NCBI GenBank assembly: GCA_963844655.1 | Contig: CAWJPA010000003.1 | Span: forward strand, 434,001-498,000 | Source of the DNA: JASHPR01 sp963844655 | Lineage (GTDB): Bacteria > Actinomycetota > Actinomycetes > Streptosporangiales > Streptosporangiaceae | Direction of reading: 5' to 3' | DNA: 64,000 nucleotides | Shown: positions 42,073 to 50,402 of the stretch, in pieces | Layout: each line of letters begins with the position of its first letter | How positions within the stretch are numbered: position 1 is the first letter of the stretch | Made by a program: the position numbers and the translations under genes | Notes under the pieces: generated by a model | The model's input: the letters and a program-made list of their open reading frames with translations, nothing else | Database searches by the model: none | What the model was told of the DNA's origin: nothing

Positions 42073-44568
42073 TTAGTGGGCCCGCCTGGCCCGGGCGGGC
42101 ATGGCCAGCCCGTCGCCGACCTCGGCCGCCAGAGCCAGGTACGCGTCCGTCGTGGCCCGGCTCAGCAGGTCCAGCTCGACCTCGGCGCCCTCCTCGAGGT
42201 GCGGGTCGTACGGGATCTTGACCACCGCGCGGCAGCGGGCCGCGAAGTGCTCTTCCAGGCGGTTCAGGTCAACCGTGCTCTTGCTGCGCGGGCGCACGTT
42301 GGACAGCACCACGACCGCGTTGTTCACCAGGTCGCCGTAGGAGTGTGCCGCCATCCAGTCCAGCGTCGCGCTCGCGCTGCGCGCGCCGTCCACCGAGGGC
42401 GAGCTGACCAGGATGATCTGGTCCGCCATGCGCAGCACCCCGGCCATGGCGGAGTGCAGCAGCCCGGTCCCGCAGTCAGTCAGGCAGATCGAGTAGTAGT
42501 GCTCGAGCACTCGGGCCACCATCGTGTAGTCCTGATCGCTGAACGCGACGGACACCGTCGGGTCACGGTCGGAGGCGAGCACCTCCAGCCTGCTCGGCGC
42601 CTGCGAGGTGAAGGTCCGCACGTCCGCGTAGCGCCTGATGTGACCCCGCTCGTTGAGCAGATCACGGACGGTGGCCGCGGTCTCCAGCCTGACCTTGTCC
42701 GACAGGGTGCCGCGGTCGGGATTTGCGTCAATCGCGATGACCCGGTCTCCCCGGAGGGACGCCAGCGTGGACCCGAGCCCCACGGTGGTCGTGGTCTTGC
42801 CCACCCCGCCCTTCAGGCTGAGGACCGCGACCCGGTGATGGCCGCCGGCGACCGGCGTGCGGACGCGGTTGATCATGTCCCTGCGGCGCAGTTCCGCGGC
42901 CGAGGACGGGACCTTCATGAGGCCGCCCGTGGCCTGGTAGACCACGCGGCGCCAGCCCTTGGCGGGCGCCCGCCGGCGACCGGGAAGCAGGATTTCCGGG
43001 GTCAGGCCGCCTGCCGATTCCGCAGCCTGGCCGGGCGGCGCCGCGGCAGGGGCGGCCGGCCGGGTCGCCGCTGCGGCAGGCGCGTCCGCCGGACCGGAAC
43101 CCGGCCCGCGGGCGGGAGCGCGCGCTCCCTCGGGCGGCGCTGACGGCGGCGGGGAGGTAAACCCGGGGGACGCGGCTTCAGCCGGCTCCGCCTCGCGCTG
43201 GGGGGCCGCGCCCGGGGCGCGCGGCGGCGCCGGGACCGCGCCATAGGCCTCGGCGGGCCGGTAGGCGCCCTGGTCGCTGAACGGGTCGGGGCCTGGCGCG
43301 CCGTAGGGATCGGCCTCGAAGGGATCGGCCTGGCCGTACGGGTCCGCGGGACCGAACGGGTCGGCCGGGTCGTACTCTCCCGACCCATACGGATCCGGGG
43401 TGCTGTAGGAGTCGTTCGGGCCGTAGGTCTCTGGCCCGTAGGGGTCCGCCTGCCAGTAGGGATCGGCCGGGGCGAACTCCTCCGCCGCCCGGCGGTACGG
43501 ATCCGCGGCCGGGCGGCCCTCGGCCGGCTCGCTCGTGGCGCGCTGGAACGGATCGGCCGCGCCGGTGCCGGCCTGCGCGCCCTGGTCTTCCGGCTCGTCC
43601 GCACCGGGGAACCCCACCGACCCGGCGGATCCGGCCGGGCCCGCGCCGCCGGCCGCTCCCGGCCCGGCCGCCGAAGGCGGATCAGGCCAGCCCAGCGATC
43701 CGGCCGGATCGGGAAAGCCCCCATGATCGGCGAAACCGGTCCGGCCCGGCCCTGAGGACTCCCGCGCCCCGGCGGTGTCCGCCCAGCCGGCCTGGCCCGA
43801 TGACCCGGCGTTGCCCGGCGAACTCTGGTCAGGAGAACCCGTGTTCACCGGTCCGGCCGGGGCCGGCGTCCCGCCCTGAGCCCGGGAAACCGCCGGCTCG
43901 GACGATCCGGCCGGGCCGGCCGCTTCTCGCGAGGCTGGCTCTGGCGAGCCTGCCGGGTCCCGTGGTTCCGCCGGCTCCGGTGATCCGCCCGGTCGCGACG
44001 GCTCAGCCGGAGTCCAGGAGTCCGCCCGCTCGGGTGATCCGCCCGGTCGCGACGGCTCAGCCGAGGTCCAAGAGTCCGCCGCCTCCGGTGATCCGCCCGG
44101 TCGCGACGGCTCAGCCCGGTCGGCTGATCCGCCCGGGCCCGGCGGGCCGGCGGCGGCGGACGGCTCAGGCGGGCGCTCTGCTCCCGGCGGGCCGGCCGGC
44201 GCGTTCTCCCCGCCTCCGCCATAGGCGGGGAATGAGCCATAAAGGCCATACGGATCGACCGCGGGGAATTCGCCGGTGGCGCCGTAGCGGCCGAGCGGGT
44301 CGTAGCGGATCGAGCCGTACGGATTGGCGGAGCCAAGATCATCCGGAGGCCCGTAGGGGTTCGGCGGGCCGGAGGAGTCCCGCGGGCCGGGCCGGGCCGT
44401 ATCCTCATCGCGGCCGGACGCTCCTGACGCTGCCCAGGCATCGTCCGCACTCTGCGGCGGACCGGGGCGCCGGCCCGGCGCCGACGGCCCGTTCGGCACG
44501 TCGGCCCGCTCGCCGGAGGACCGCTCCTGCCCGGTCCTCGTCACGCTGTCTTGATCGTCGTTGGCCAC
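42073..44568 (-). CDS. ParA/MinD-like ATPase with long repetitive Pro/Gly-rich N-terminus
   Basis: 831 residues from GTG 44568 (AAGGGGACGACC upstream). The last ~260 residues are a deviant-Walker ATPase: VLSLKGGVGKTTTTVGL near 585, then VIAIDANPDRGTLSDKV, DCGTGLLHSAM and VVVLSNVRPRSKS. The N-terminal ~560 residues are disordered, with repeats of (S/A)EPSRPGGSPE around residues 155-210 and DPYG/DPFG units around 375-450. This layout matches EspI and related proteins next to ESX/type VII systems and polar-growth factors. No ESX gene is in view. It probably organises a membrane or nucleoid-linked complex by ATP-dependent dimerisation. Confidence 0.8.
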   Translation of the reverse strand: MANDDQDSVTRTGQERSSGERADVPNGPSAPGRRPGPPQSADDAWAASGASGRDEDTARPGPRDSSGPPNPYGPPDDLGSANPYGSIRYDPLGRYGATGEFPAVDPYGLYGSFPAYGGGGENAPAGPPGAERPPEPSAAAGPPGPGGSADRAEPSRPGGSPEAADSWTSAEPSRPGGSPERADSWTPAEPSRPGGSPEPAEPRDPAGSPEPASREAAGPAGSSEPAVSRAQGGTPAPAGPVNTGSPDQSSPGNAGSSGQAGWADTAGARESSGPGRTGFADHGGFPDPAGSLGWPDPPSAAGPGAAGGAGPAGSAGSVGFPGADEPEDQGAQAGTGAADPFQRATSEPAEGRPAADPYRRAAEEFAPADPYWQADPYGPETYGPNDSYSTPDPYGSGEYDPADPFGPADPYGQADPFEADPYGAPGPDPFSDQGAYRPAEAYGAVPAPPRAPGAAPQREAEPAEAASPGFTSPPPSAPPEGARAPARGPGSGPADAPAAAATRPAAPAAAPPGQAAESAGGLTPEILLPGRRRAPAKGWRRVVYQATGGLMKVPSSAAELRRRDMINRVRTPVAGGHHRVAVLSLKGGVGKTTTTVGLGSTLASLRGDRVIAIDANPDRGTLSDKVRLETAATVRDLLNERGHIRRYADVRTFTSQAPSRLEVLASDRDPTVSVAFSDQDYTMVARVLEHYYSICLTDCGTGLLHSAMAGVLRMADQIILVSSPSVDGARSASATLDWMAAHSYGDLVNNAVVVLSNVRPRSKSTVDLNRLEEHFAARCRAVVKIPYDPHLEEGAEVELDLLSRATTDAYLALAAEVGDGLAMPARARRAH

Positions 44569-44754
44569 GGTCGTCCCCTTCGAAAGAAAACTCGCAAGCA
44601 GGTCGCCGAGAGGCAACACGGTAACTGCCTGGCCGCTTCAGGCATAGGTGCTAAAGACCACCATACGGAATAGCGACGCAAGGTGAGCTTTCGGACGCTA
44701 AGAGTGCACCAGCGGGCCGATGAGCTGGCCGAACGGCCATTCCGCTGCGCAGGC
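44569..44754. other. Spacer between the ParA-like gene and the duplicated-domain gene
   Basis: 186 bp upstream of the ParA-like gene and just after the stop of the minus-strand gene at 44755. It should hold the ParA promoter. Nothing distinctive beyond AATAGCGACGCAAGGTGAGC near 44670. Confidence 0.35.
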
Positions 44755-45540
44755 CTACTCCGCGGCCTCGGCCGTGCCCGCGACCTCGCGCGGCTTGGCC
44801 GGTTCCCGCTGGGCCGCTGCTTCGCGCTGGCCCGGTTCGCGCTTGCCGGCCTTCCCGCGTTTCCGCGCGGCCCCGCGGCCGTTAGCCGCGGAGGGCGAAC
44901 GCGCGGCCTCGCGGCCGTTCCTGGCCTGGGCCCCGGCCGCTCCTTCCGGTGGCTTGGCTGCCTCGCGGTCGCTCGCTGGCTCGGCCCCGTTGGCCGGCTC
45001 GCTGCCGTCGGCTGGCTCATGCTCGTCGGCCGCGGCGCCCTGGGCCGCCCCGTCGCCCCCGTCCGCGGCCTCACGCTCCTGGGCCGCCTCGCGCTCCGCC
45101 GCGGCCAGGTCCGCGTCCGTGACCCGGAACGTCTCCCGCAGCTGCTGCTTCAGCTCCTCATCCAGCCACTGCGCGTCGATGACCTTGCGTACCTCTTCAG
45201 CGGCCCACTCGGCACCGCAGCTCTGGCACTCGATCCGTCCGGACGGGTGCACGAGGAACTCCGCGTCACAGTCGCACGGGCCGGCCGGCATCGGGGCGCC
45301 GTAACGCTCCCGGGTCAGGCGCCGCGCCTGATCGGCGGCCTCGCGCTCCGCCGCGGCCAGGTCCGCGTCCGTGACCCGGAACGTCTCCCGCAGCTGCTCC
45401 TTCGACTCCTCATCCAGCCACTGCGCGTCAATGATCCGGCGGACCTCCCGCGGGGAGTGCTTGTGCTGGCTAACTTGCTTCGCGATCATCTGCATCATCG
45501 GCACGCCGACCCGGGCGTCCGCGTCCCAGTTGTCGCTCAT
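44755..45540 (-). CDS. Protein with a duplicated helical module around a zinc-ribbon-like segment
   Basis: 261 residues from ATG 45540 (MSDNWDADARVG). Two nearly identical modules (IDAQWLDEESKEQLRETFRV, then TDADLAAAEREAA) lie on either side of a small Cys motif (CDCDAEFLVHPSGRIECQSC), which may bind zinc. The last ~120 residues are charged and low in complexity (Ala/Glu, then Lys/Arg-rich GRGAARKRGKAGKREPGQRE). The duplication is also visible in the DNA. Function unknown. The basic tail could bind nucleic acid. It is a neighbour of the ParA-like gene on the same strand. Confidence 0.65.
   Translation of the reverse strand: MSDNWDADARVGVPMMQMIAKQVSQHKHSPREVRRIIDAQWLDEESKEQLRETFRVTDADLAAAEREAADQARRLTRERYGAPMPAGPCDCDAEFLVHPSGRIECQSCGAEWAAEEVRKVIDAQWLDEELKQQLRETFRVTDADLAAAEREAAQEREAADGGDGAAQGAAADEHEPADGSEPANGAEPASDREAAKPPEGAAGAQARNGREAARSPSAANGRGAARKRGKAGKREPGQREAAAQREPAKPREVAGTAEAAE
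45086..45449 (-). repeat. Internal 112-bp direct duplication within the gene
   Basis: 45086-45197 and 45338-45449 are near-identical (both begin GCCTCGCGCTCCGCCGCGGC), offset 252 bp. The differences are a few bases, many of them silent. It encodes the duplicated helical module. Confidence 0.85.
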
Positions 45541-46146
45541 AAAACAAAGTGTGCCTCCCAACGAACGCCGGTCAACAGGGACTGCGCGATATCGCCGGCA
45601 AGAGCCGTCGGTAAATCGGGCAGTAATGATCTTCGGGGCAGCAAGTTCCCCGATGTTCGCCAGATCCACACCTCGGCCCGGCCCGGGTGTCACGGGCGGC
45701 ACCGCGTCAGGATGCCTGCGCGGCAGGCCCGGCTGGAGTGCGCGCCGGGCTAGTCGCCGGGCCGGGCGCCCGCCCGCGGGATGACCGTTCAGCGCGCCGA
45801 AGACACCCAGAACGGTCAGCGGGACTTTGCCCGGACGCCTTTCTCACCCCCCTAGGGGATTTTCCACGTCAGGAGCTGGTCGTGCCGCCAGCGAAAAACG
45901 TGCTCCAGCGAGCGGCTTAAACCGGGTAAATGCCGAGGCGGCGCCGGGGTAACGGCCATTGGGATAGCACAGGAATATCGCGGAGCGAGCCAACCGCCGG
46001 GCGCGCGGATGTCCCTTCCCGGCCGGCCCGGCCGGAGGCGCTCCGGGCGAGCCGGGGACCCGGCCCCGCCGCGAATCCGCCGCCGGCCTGGCGCGGGCCG
46101 GCCCCCTGACGTCGGGCGGCCGCGGCGCCTTGGAGAGACTAGGGGC
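45541..46146. other. Divergent intergenic region before bpa
   Basis: 606 bp between the minus-strand gene and bpa. No convincing gene. AT-richer stretches near 45600-45660 and 45950-45980 could hold promoters. No palindrome stands out. Confidence 0.45.
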
Positions 46147-46719
46147 ATGAGCGACCAGACGAACCCCGAACCAGAGCAGCACACCAGGGTGGTCGTGGTC
46201 GGCCCCGATGGCGTGGCCATGGAGGCCGACGCCGCGGAGGCGTCCGGCGAGCGTCCCGTGACCGAGATGGTCGAGCAGCCCGCCAAGGTGATGCGGGTCG
46301 GCAGCATGATCCGGCAGCTGCTGGAGGAGGTCAGGGCCGCGCCGCTGGATGAGAAGAGCCGGGCCAGGCTGAAAGAGATTCACAAGAGCTCGATCAAGGA
46401 GCTCGAGGACGGACTGGCGCCCGAGCTGGTCGATGAGCTCGAGCGGCTCTCGCTGCCGTTCGCCGAGGACGAGGTGCCGAGCGAAGCGGAGCTCCGGGTC
46501 GCGCAGGCCCAGCTGGTCGGCTGGCTGGAGGGCCTGTTCCACGGCATCCAGACCACCCTCTTCGCGCAGCAGATGGCGGCGCGGGCGCAACTGGAGCAGA
46601 TGCGGCGGGCGCTGCCGCCCGGGATGGTGCCACCGGGCCAGATGCCCGGCGTCCAGATGCCGGGGGCGCAGGGCCCGGGAACCGACGACCAGCAGCGCGT
46701 CTCGGGGCCGTACCTGTAA
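46147..46719 (+). CDS. bpa: Bacterial proteasome activator Bpa/PafE
   Basis: 190 residues from ATG 46147. The conserved helical core (VGSMIRQLLEEVRAAPLDE, then RLKEIHKSSIKELEDGLAPE and ELVDELERLSLPF, then LVGWLEGLFHGIQTTLFAQQ) is diagnostic. The C-terminus GPYL replaces the GQYL of the mycobacterial protein, a HbYX-like anchor that docks into the 20S proteasome and opens its gate without ATP. It forms a ring and helps degrade unfolded proteins such as HspR. Its presence shows that the organism has a proteasome. Confidence 0.93.
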   Translation: MSDQTNPEPEQHTRVVVVGPDGVAMEADAAEASGERPVTEMVEQPAKVMRVGSMIRQLLEEVRAAPLDEKSRARLKEIHKSSIKELEDGLAPELVDELERLSLPFAEDEVPSEAELRVAQAQLVGWLEGLFHGIQTTLFAQQMAARAQLEQMRRALPPGMVPPGQMPGVQMPGAQGPGTDDQQRVSGPYL

Positions 46720-46722
46720 CGC

Positions 46723-48402
46723 CTACAGCCGAGCCTGGGCCCGGGAGCCCGCCGCGGCCGGGCCGGGCGCCGATTCGCTGCGCCGCGGCCACAGCAGGAC
46801 CACCAGCACCACCATCACCGCGAGCAAGACGGCGGGCGTGAGCGCGGTCCTGACCACGGACTGCAGCCAGCCCAGGTCGGCGGGCATCACGATCCCGGCC
46901 ACCCGGGCCGGGAGGTAGCCGAGGGCGAGCGCCGTGGTCCGCGCGAGCAGCAGCCAGTCCAGCCGCGACCACGGCAGCAGCGCGAGCAGCGCCCAGCCGA
47001 GGCCGTCGTACCACGGCAGCACGTAGGGCCAGGCCACCAGCCAGGCGAAGGCCACCGCGAACGCGGCGCACACCGCGAACGCGCCCAGGAGGGACCGCGC
47101 CGCAGCCACGGTTCTGTCCGGCCGGCCGCCGGGGCCGGCCAGCCCCGGCACCTGGGGCCAGGCACGCGGGTCGGCCGCGCTGACCGACCGCAGCAGCAGC
47201 GCGAGCAGCGCCAGCGCGAGCAGGACCGCGCCGATCTTCACCAGCTCCTCGGCGGTGGCCTCACCGGTCGCAAGGTGCACCAGATACCGTACAAAACGCC
47301 AGGGCGTGCCGATCGACACAAAGCTGCCCTCACGCAGGGCCGGCGTCAGTGAGCTCGGCCCCCAGTACACGAGCGAGGCCCCCGCGGCCAGGCCGAACCC
47401 CACCGCCAGGCCGCCCAGCAGCACCATCAGCTCCCGGAACCCGCGCGCCTCCCCGGCTCTCTCGCCTGGCTCACGCTTGGTCCTGCGCCAGGCCAGCACG
47501 CAGGCGATAACCAGGCCCGCCCCGACGAGCGCCATCGTCGCCTTGACCGCGAACCCGAGGCCGATCAGCACACCGGCCACCGCGGCGGCCAGCCCCTGGC
47601 GGGCGGGACGGGCGGGCTGCGTTGCGTAATGGCAAAAGATGGCGAGTGCGGCCACGCCGAACACGATCGCCTGGGTGTCTACGTGCGCGCCGGCCACCAG
47701 CACCTGGAGCATCAGCGGGTTGCAGGTCCACATCAGCGCGGCGCGCTGCTGACGGCGGGCGTCGCCGCGGGTCATCCGGTGCAGCAGCAGGCCGGTCACG
47801 GCGAACGCCGCCGCGCCGAGCAGCGACAGCACGAACACGGTGAGCCGGGCCGAGGTGCCGCCGATCAGCGAGGCCAGCGCCTGCAGCCCGGTAGCGACGC
47901 TGCCGTAGACCGAGGGGCTGGTCCGCCAGTCCTGGACCGCGCGGGCCACCGGGTCGCCGAGCCCGGCCAGCGCGGCCGGGGTGGTGGTGAACGGGTTGTG
48001 GCCGGTGACCACCATCCGTCCGTAGGACGCGTAGCTGAGATGATCCGATGAGCCGAACGGGGGCACCAGGGCCAGGGCGGCCGCGGCGATGACGCCGGCC
48101 ACGAGCAGGGCGCGGGGGGACACCGGCCAGCCCCGGCGGCTGGCCCGCAGGGTCAGGGCCAGCCCGGCGGTCCCGGCCAGGATGGCGGCGGCGGTCAGGG
48201 CCACGACGAGATACGGCGAGGGGTGGGCCGCGAAGGCCCACGGCGGCTGGCCGGGCCGGCCCGGCAGCGCGGGCTCCATCAGCGACGGGCCCAGGATCGC
48301 GACGGTGAAGGTCAGCACCACGCTGACCGCGATGGCCGCGAGCCCCGCCCGTCCCGCCGGGTCCGCCCGGGGTCCGGGGGAAGCGGCGGGCCCGGTGCTC
48401 AT
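46723..48402 (-). CDS. Polyprenol-phosphate-dependent mannosyltransferase-like membrane protein (MptA/MptB type)
   Basis: 559 residues from ATG 48402. About 13 hydrophobic segments, GT-C fold. Recognisable family regions: PPFGSSDHLSYASYGRMVVT with NPFTTTPAALAGLGDPVARA (first lumenal loop), then SPSVYGSVATGLQALASL, CNPLMLQVLVAGAHVDTQAI and GFAVKATMALVGAGL. Such enzymes add alpha-1,6-mannose from polyprenol-phosphomannose in lipoglycan synthesis. The start overlaps the stop of the upstream glycosyltransferase (TCAT on the plus strand), so the two are coupled. The GT2 may make the lipid-linked donor. The exact sugar is inferred from family resemblance. Confidence 0.8.
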   Translation of the reverse strand: MSTGPAASPGPRADPAGRAGLAAIAVSVVLTFTVAILGPSLMEPALPGRPGQPPWAFAAHPSPYLVVALTAAAILAGTAGLALTLRASRRGWPVSPRALLVAGVIAAAALALVPPFGSSDHLSYASYGRMVVTGHNPFTTTPAALAGLGDPVARAVQDWRTSPSVYGSVATGLQALASLIGGTSARLTVFVLSLLGAAAFAVTGLLLHRMTRGDARRQQRAALMWTCNPLMLQVLVAGAHVDTQAIVFGVAALAIFCHYATQPARPARQGLAAAVAGVLIGLGFAVKATMALVGAGLVIACVLAWRRTKREPGERAGEARGFRELMVLLGGLAVGFGLAAGASLVYWGPSSLTPALREGSFVSIGTPWRFVRYLVHLATGEATAEELVKIGAVLLALALLALLLRSVSAADPRAWPQVPGLAGPGGRPDRTVAAARSLLGAFAVCAAFAVAFAWLVAWPYVLPWYDGLGWALLALLPWSRLDWLLLARTTALALGYLPARVAGIVMPADLGWLQSVVRTALTPAVLLAVMVVLVVLLWPRRSESAPGPAAAGSRAQARL

Positions 48403-49184
48403 CCGCGGGCGGGCCGCGCCGCCCGCTTGGCCCGGGTGGCGGGCAGCCCCGGCTGCCGCACGGCCAGCGCCCGGGCGACGTCCGCGAACTGGTGGGCGCG
48501 GTGCAGCTGGGAGCGCCAGTCCCCGCCGGTGGCCCGGTGCGCGAGCGGCACCTCGACCTCGACGACCCGCATCCCCCGGCGAAGCAGGTCGATGGTGAGC
48601 CCGGTCTCCACACCCCAGCCGGGGGCGAGCGGGATCGCCGCGTCGAACGCGGCGCGGGTCAGACAGCGCTGGCCGTTCAGCGGCTGGGCGGGGCGCCACC
48701 CGGTCGCGCGCTCGATGCCGGAGCCGGACAGGCCCATCACGAAACCGTGCCCGCCCTGCTTCACCCGGCTGCTGAACACCGCGATCGTCATGTCCGCCTG
48801 GCCGTCGCGCACCGGTGTGACCAGCGGCGCCGCCGCGGCCGCGGACTCGGCCAGGTCGCCGTCCAGGAACAGCAGGTGATGCGGGACGTCCCCGTGCTGG
48901 CCAGCACCGGGAGGGCCGGCACAGCCCTGGCCGGCCTCGAGCATCCGGACGGTCTCGGCGCCGGTCTCCATCGCCGCGGCCTTGCCCCGGTTGCGCGGGT
49001 GCCGCATCACCGCGGCGCCCGCGTCCCGCGCCGCCGCGGCCGTGCCGTCGGCCGACCCGTCGTCGACGACGATGACCAGATCCACTCCCGGGAGGCTGGC
49101 CGCGGCTTTCACGGTCGCGCCGATCCGGTCGGACTCGTTTCTGGCGGGGATGACCACGGCGACATCGCCGCTGGGCGGCAGCAT
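48399..49184 (-). CDS. Family 2 glycosyltransferase, donor-lipid synthase candidate
   Basis: 261 residues. GT-A motifs: VAVVIPARNESDRIGATVKA, VDLVIVVDDGSADGTAAAA, HPRNRGKAAAMETGAE, the metal-binding LLFLDGDLAES, and PLNGQRCLTRAAFDAAIPLA with GWGVETGLTIDLLRRG. No membrane segments. The general form is that of glucosyl-3-phosphoglycerate- or polyprenol-phosphate-sugar synthase-like GT2. It overlaps the mannosyltransferase-like gene by 4 bp, so it probably supplies or extends the same glycan. Confidence 0.85.
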   Translation of the reverse strand: MLPPSGDVAVVIPARNESDRIGATVKAAASLPGVDLVIVVDDGSADGTAAAARDAGAAVMRHPRNRGKAAAMETGAETVRMLEAGQGCAGPPGAGQHGDVPHHLLFLDGDLAESAAAAAPLVTPVRDGQADMTIAVFSSRVKQGGHGFVMGLSGSGIERATGWRPAQPLNGQRCLTRAAFDAAIPLAPGWGVETGLTIDLLRRGMRVVEVEVPLAHRATGGDWRSQLHRAHQFADVARALAVRQPGLPATRAKRAARPARG

Positions 49185-49233
49185 GGGTGCGATCTTAGTT
49201 CGGCGCCGGAGCGAATATGGCCCGGCAGCGGGG

Positions 49234-49572
49234 TTACTGTCCGCCGACCGCCGCCGGGTCCTCGAGCACGGTGAACACGCTTTCCAGCCCGGTCACCTGC
49301 AGGATCTTCCTGATCGCGGGGCGCGGCGAGGCCAGCTCCAGGTCGCCGCCCTGCTCGCGGGCCCGCCGGTGCGCGGCGAGCAGCACGTTCATTCCGGTCG
49401 AGTCACAGAACTCCACCCCGGACATGTCCACCACGATCTGCACCGGTCCGCCTCCGGACAGGGCGGTGACCAGCTCGCCGTGCAGCCGCGGCGCGGTGTA
49501 GAGGTCGATCTCGCCGACTACCGCCATAACGGTGCGGTCGCCCTCAGACCGAACCGAGACCTTTAGTTCCAC
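49234..49572 (-). CDS. STAS-domain anti-sigma-factor antagonist
   Basis: 112 residues from GTG 49572. A complete STAS domain: VMAVVGEIDLYTAPRLHGEL, then VQIVVDMSGVEFCDSTGMNV, then IRKILQVTGLESVFTV. The Ser in FCDSTG is the phosphorylation site used by RsbW-type kinases. The RsbW-like protein at 51854 is a plausible partner. A longer reading frame upstream is not supported by domain content. Confidence 0.9.
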   Translation of the reverse strand: MELKVSVRSEGDRTVMAVVGEIDLYTAPRLHGELVTALSGGGPVQIVVDMSGVEFCDSTGMNVLLAAHRRAREQGGDLELASPRPAIRKILQVTGLESVFTVLEDPAAVGGQ

Positions 49573-49704
49573 GTGCCGCACCTTACCGGTCCCGGACGCC
49601 GGCGGCCAGATGGGAACGAAGTGCACATGCCGAACCCACTGTTCGTACCTGCGGTTGTACGCCAAGCTGGTCAAAGTACATCCTGCGCAGGGGAGGGTAG
49701 CTGG

Positions 49705-50160
49705 ATGCACTCTCAGCCCGATCGGCCGCGCCGGGTCGGGGGAAGGCGGAAGGTTCCCGCCTGGCCGGCTCCATCGCCCGCGGGGCCTGCCCTGGACCGG
49801 CCCCCCGAGATGCTGCGGCAGTACCTGGAGATGGTGCGGCTGCGGGCCCGGCGCGCCGCCTCCTGGCTCGAGAGCAGCAGCCATTACGCCCATCTGGTCA
49901 ACCGGGACGGTGTGATCCCGGTGACCGCCCGGTTCAGCGTCGGGGACCTGACGTTCCTGGCCAAGGCCCGCGAGGATCTGCTGGAGTTCACCGAGCTCGG
50001 GCTGCGCCTGGCCGACCTGCATCAGCCGCTGGACGACGGGCCGGTTCCTAGCGGCCCGGCCGACCAGGACCGCAGGTGCCGGAGCTGCATGTGGCGCTGG
50101 CCGTGCCCGACGTTCCGCATCCTGGACGAGGTGCTGGCCCGCGACCCGGAGCCGGCCTGA
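49705..50160 (+). CDS. Conserved hypothetical protein with C-terminal Cys cluster
   Basis: 151 residues from ATG 49705 (GGGGAGGGTAGCTGG). A central helical/beta part (EMLRQYLEMVRLRARRAASW, VTARFSVGDLTFLAKAREDL), then RRCRSCMWRWPCPTF near the C-terminus, with three Cys that may bind metal. I do not recognise a named family. It is divergent from the STAS gene and precedes the small membrane protein gene. Confidence 0.6.
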   Translation: MHSQPDRPRRVGGRRKVPAWPAPSPAGPALDRPPEMLRQYLEMVRLRARRAASWLESSSHYAHLVNRDGVIPVTARFSVGDLTFLAKAREDLLEFTELGLRLADLHQPLDDGPVPSGPADQDRRCRSCMWRWPCPTFRILDEVLARDPEPA

Positions 50161-50219
50161 AGGCACACCGGGTCATGCCGGGGTATGTGGCCGCTCCGGA
50201 CTGGCCGTACCCTGGGGTC

Positions 50220-50402
50220 ATGGGCAAACTCATCCTCGGCCTCATCGCCGCGTTTGTCGTGGTCATGCTGGCGCTGGCGATTTTCCACATCATCTCTACG
50301 ATCTTGTCGTTCGCCTTCTTCATCGCGATCATCGCGGTGGTGGCCTTCGGCGTCTTCAAGGTCGCCCAGTGGTCTGGCCGGCGGGGCAGCCGGGAGTACT
50401 AG
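50220..50402 (+). CDS. 60-residue membrane protein
   Basis: ATG 50220. Two hydrophobic segments (LILGLIAAFVVVMLALAIF and FAFFIAIIAVVAFGVF) and a short basic tail (WSGRRGSREY). TACCCT, a possible -10 box, ends 6 bp before the ATG, so the transcript may be leaderless. The stop overlaps the convergent arcA stop by 4 bp. Similar tiny membrane proteins are widespread in actinomycetes without known function. Confidence 0.7.
   Translation: MGKLILGLIAAFVVVMLALAIFHIISTILSFAFFIAIIAVVAFGVFKVAQWSGRRGSREY

Noticed and set aside
42073..45540. Type VII (ESX) secretion locus
   Set aside because: Only an EspI-like ATPase is present. No WxG100, EccB/C/D/E or mycosin genes lie within the window.
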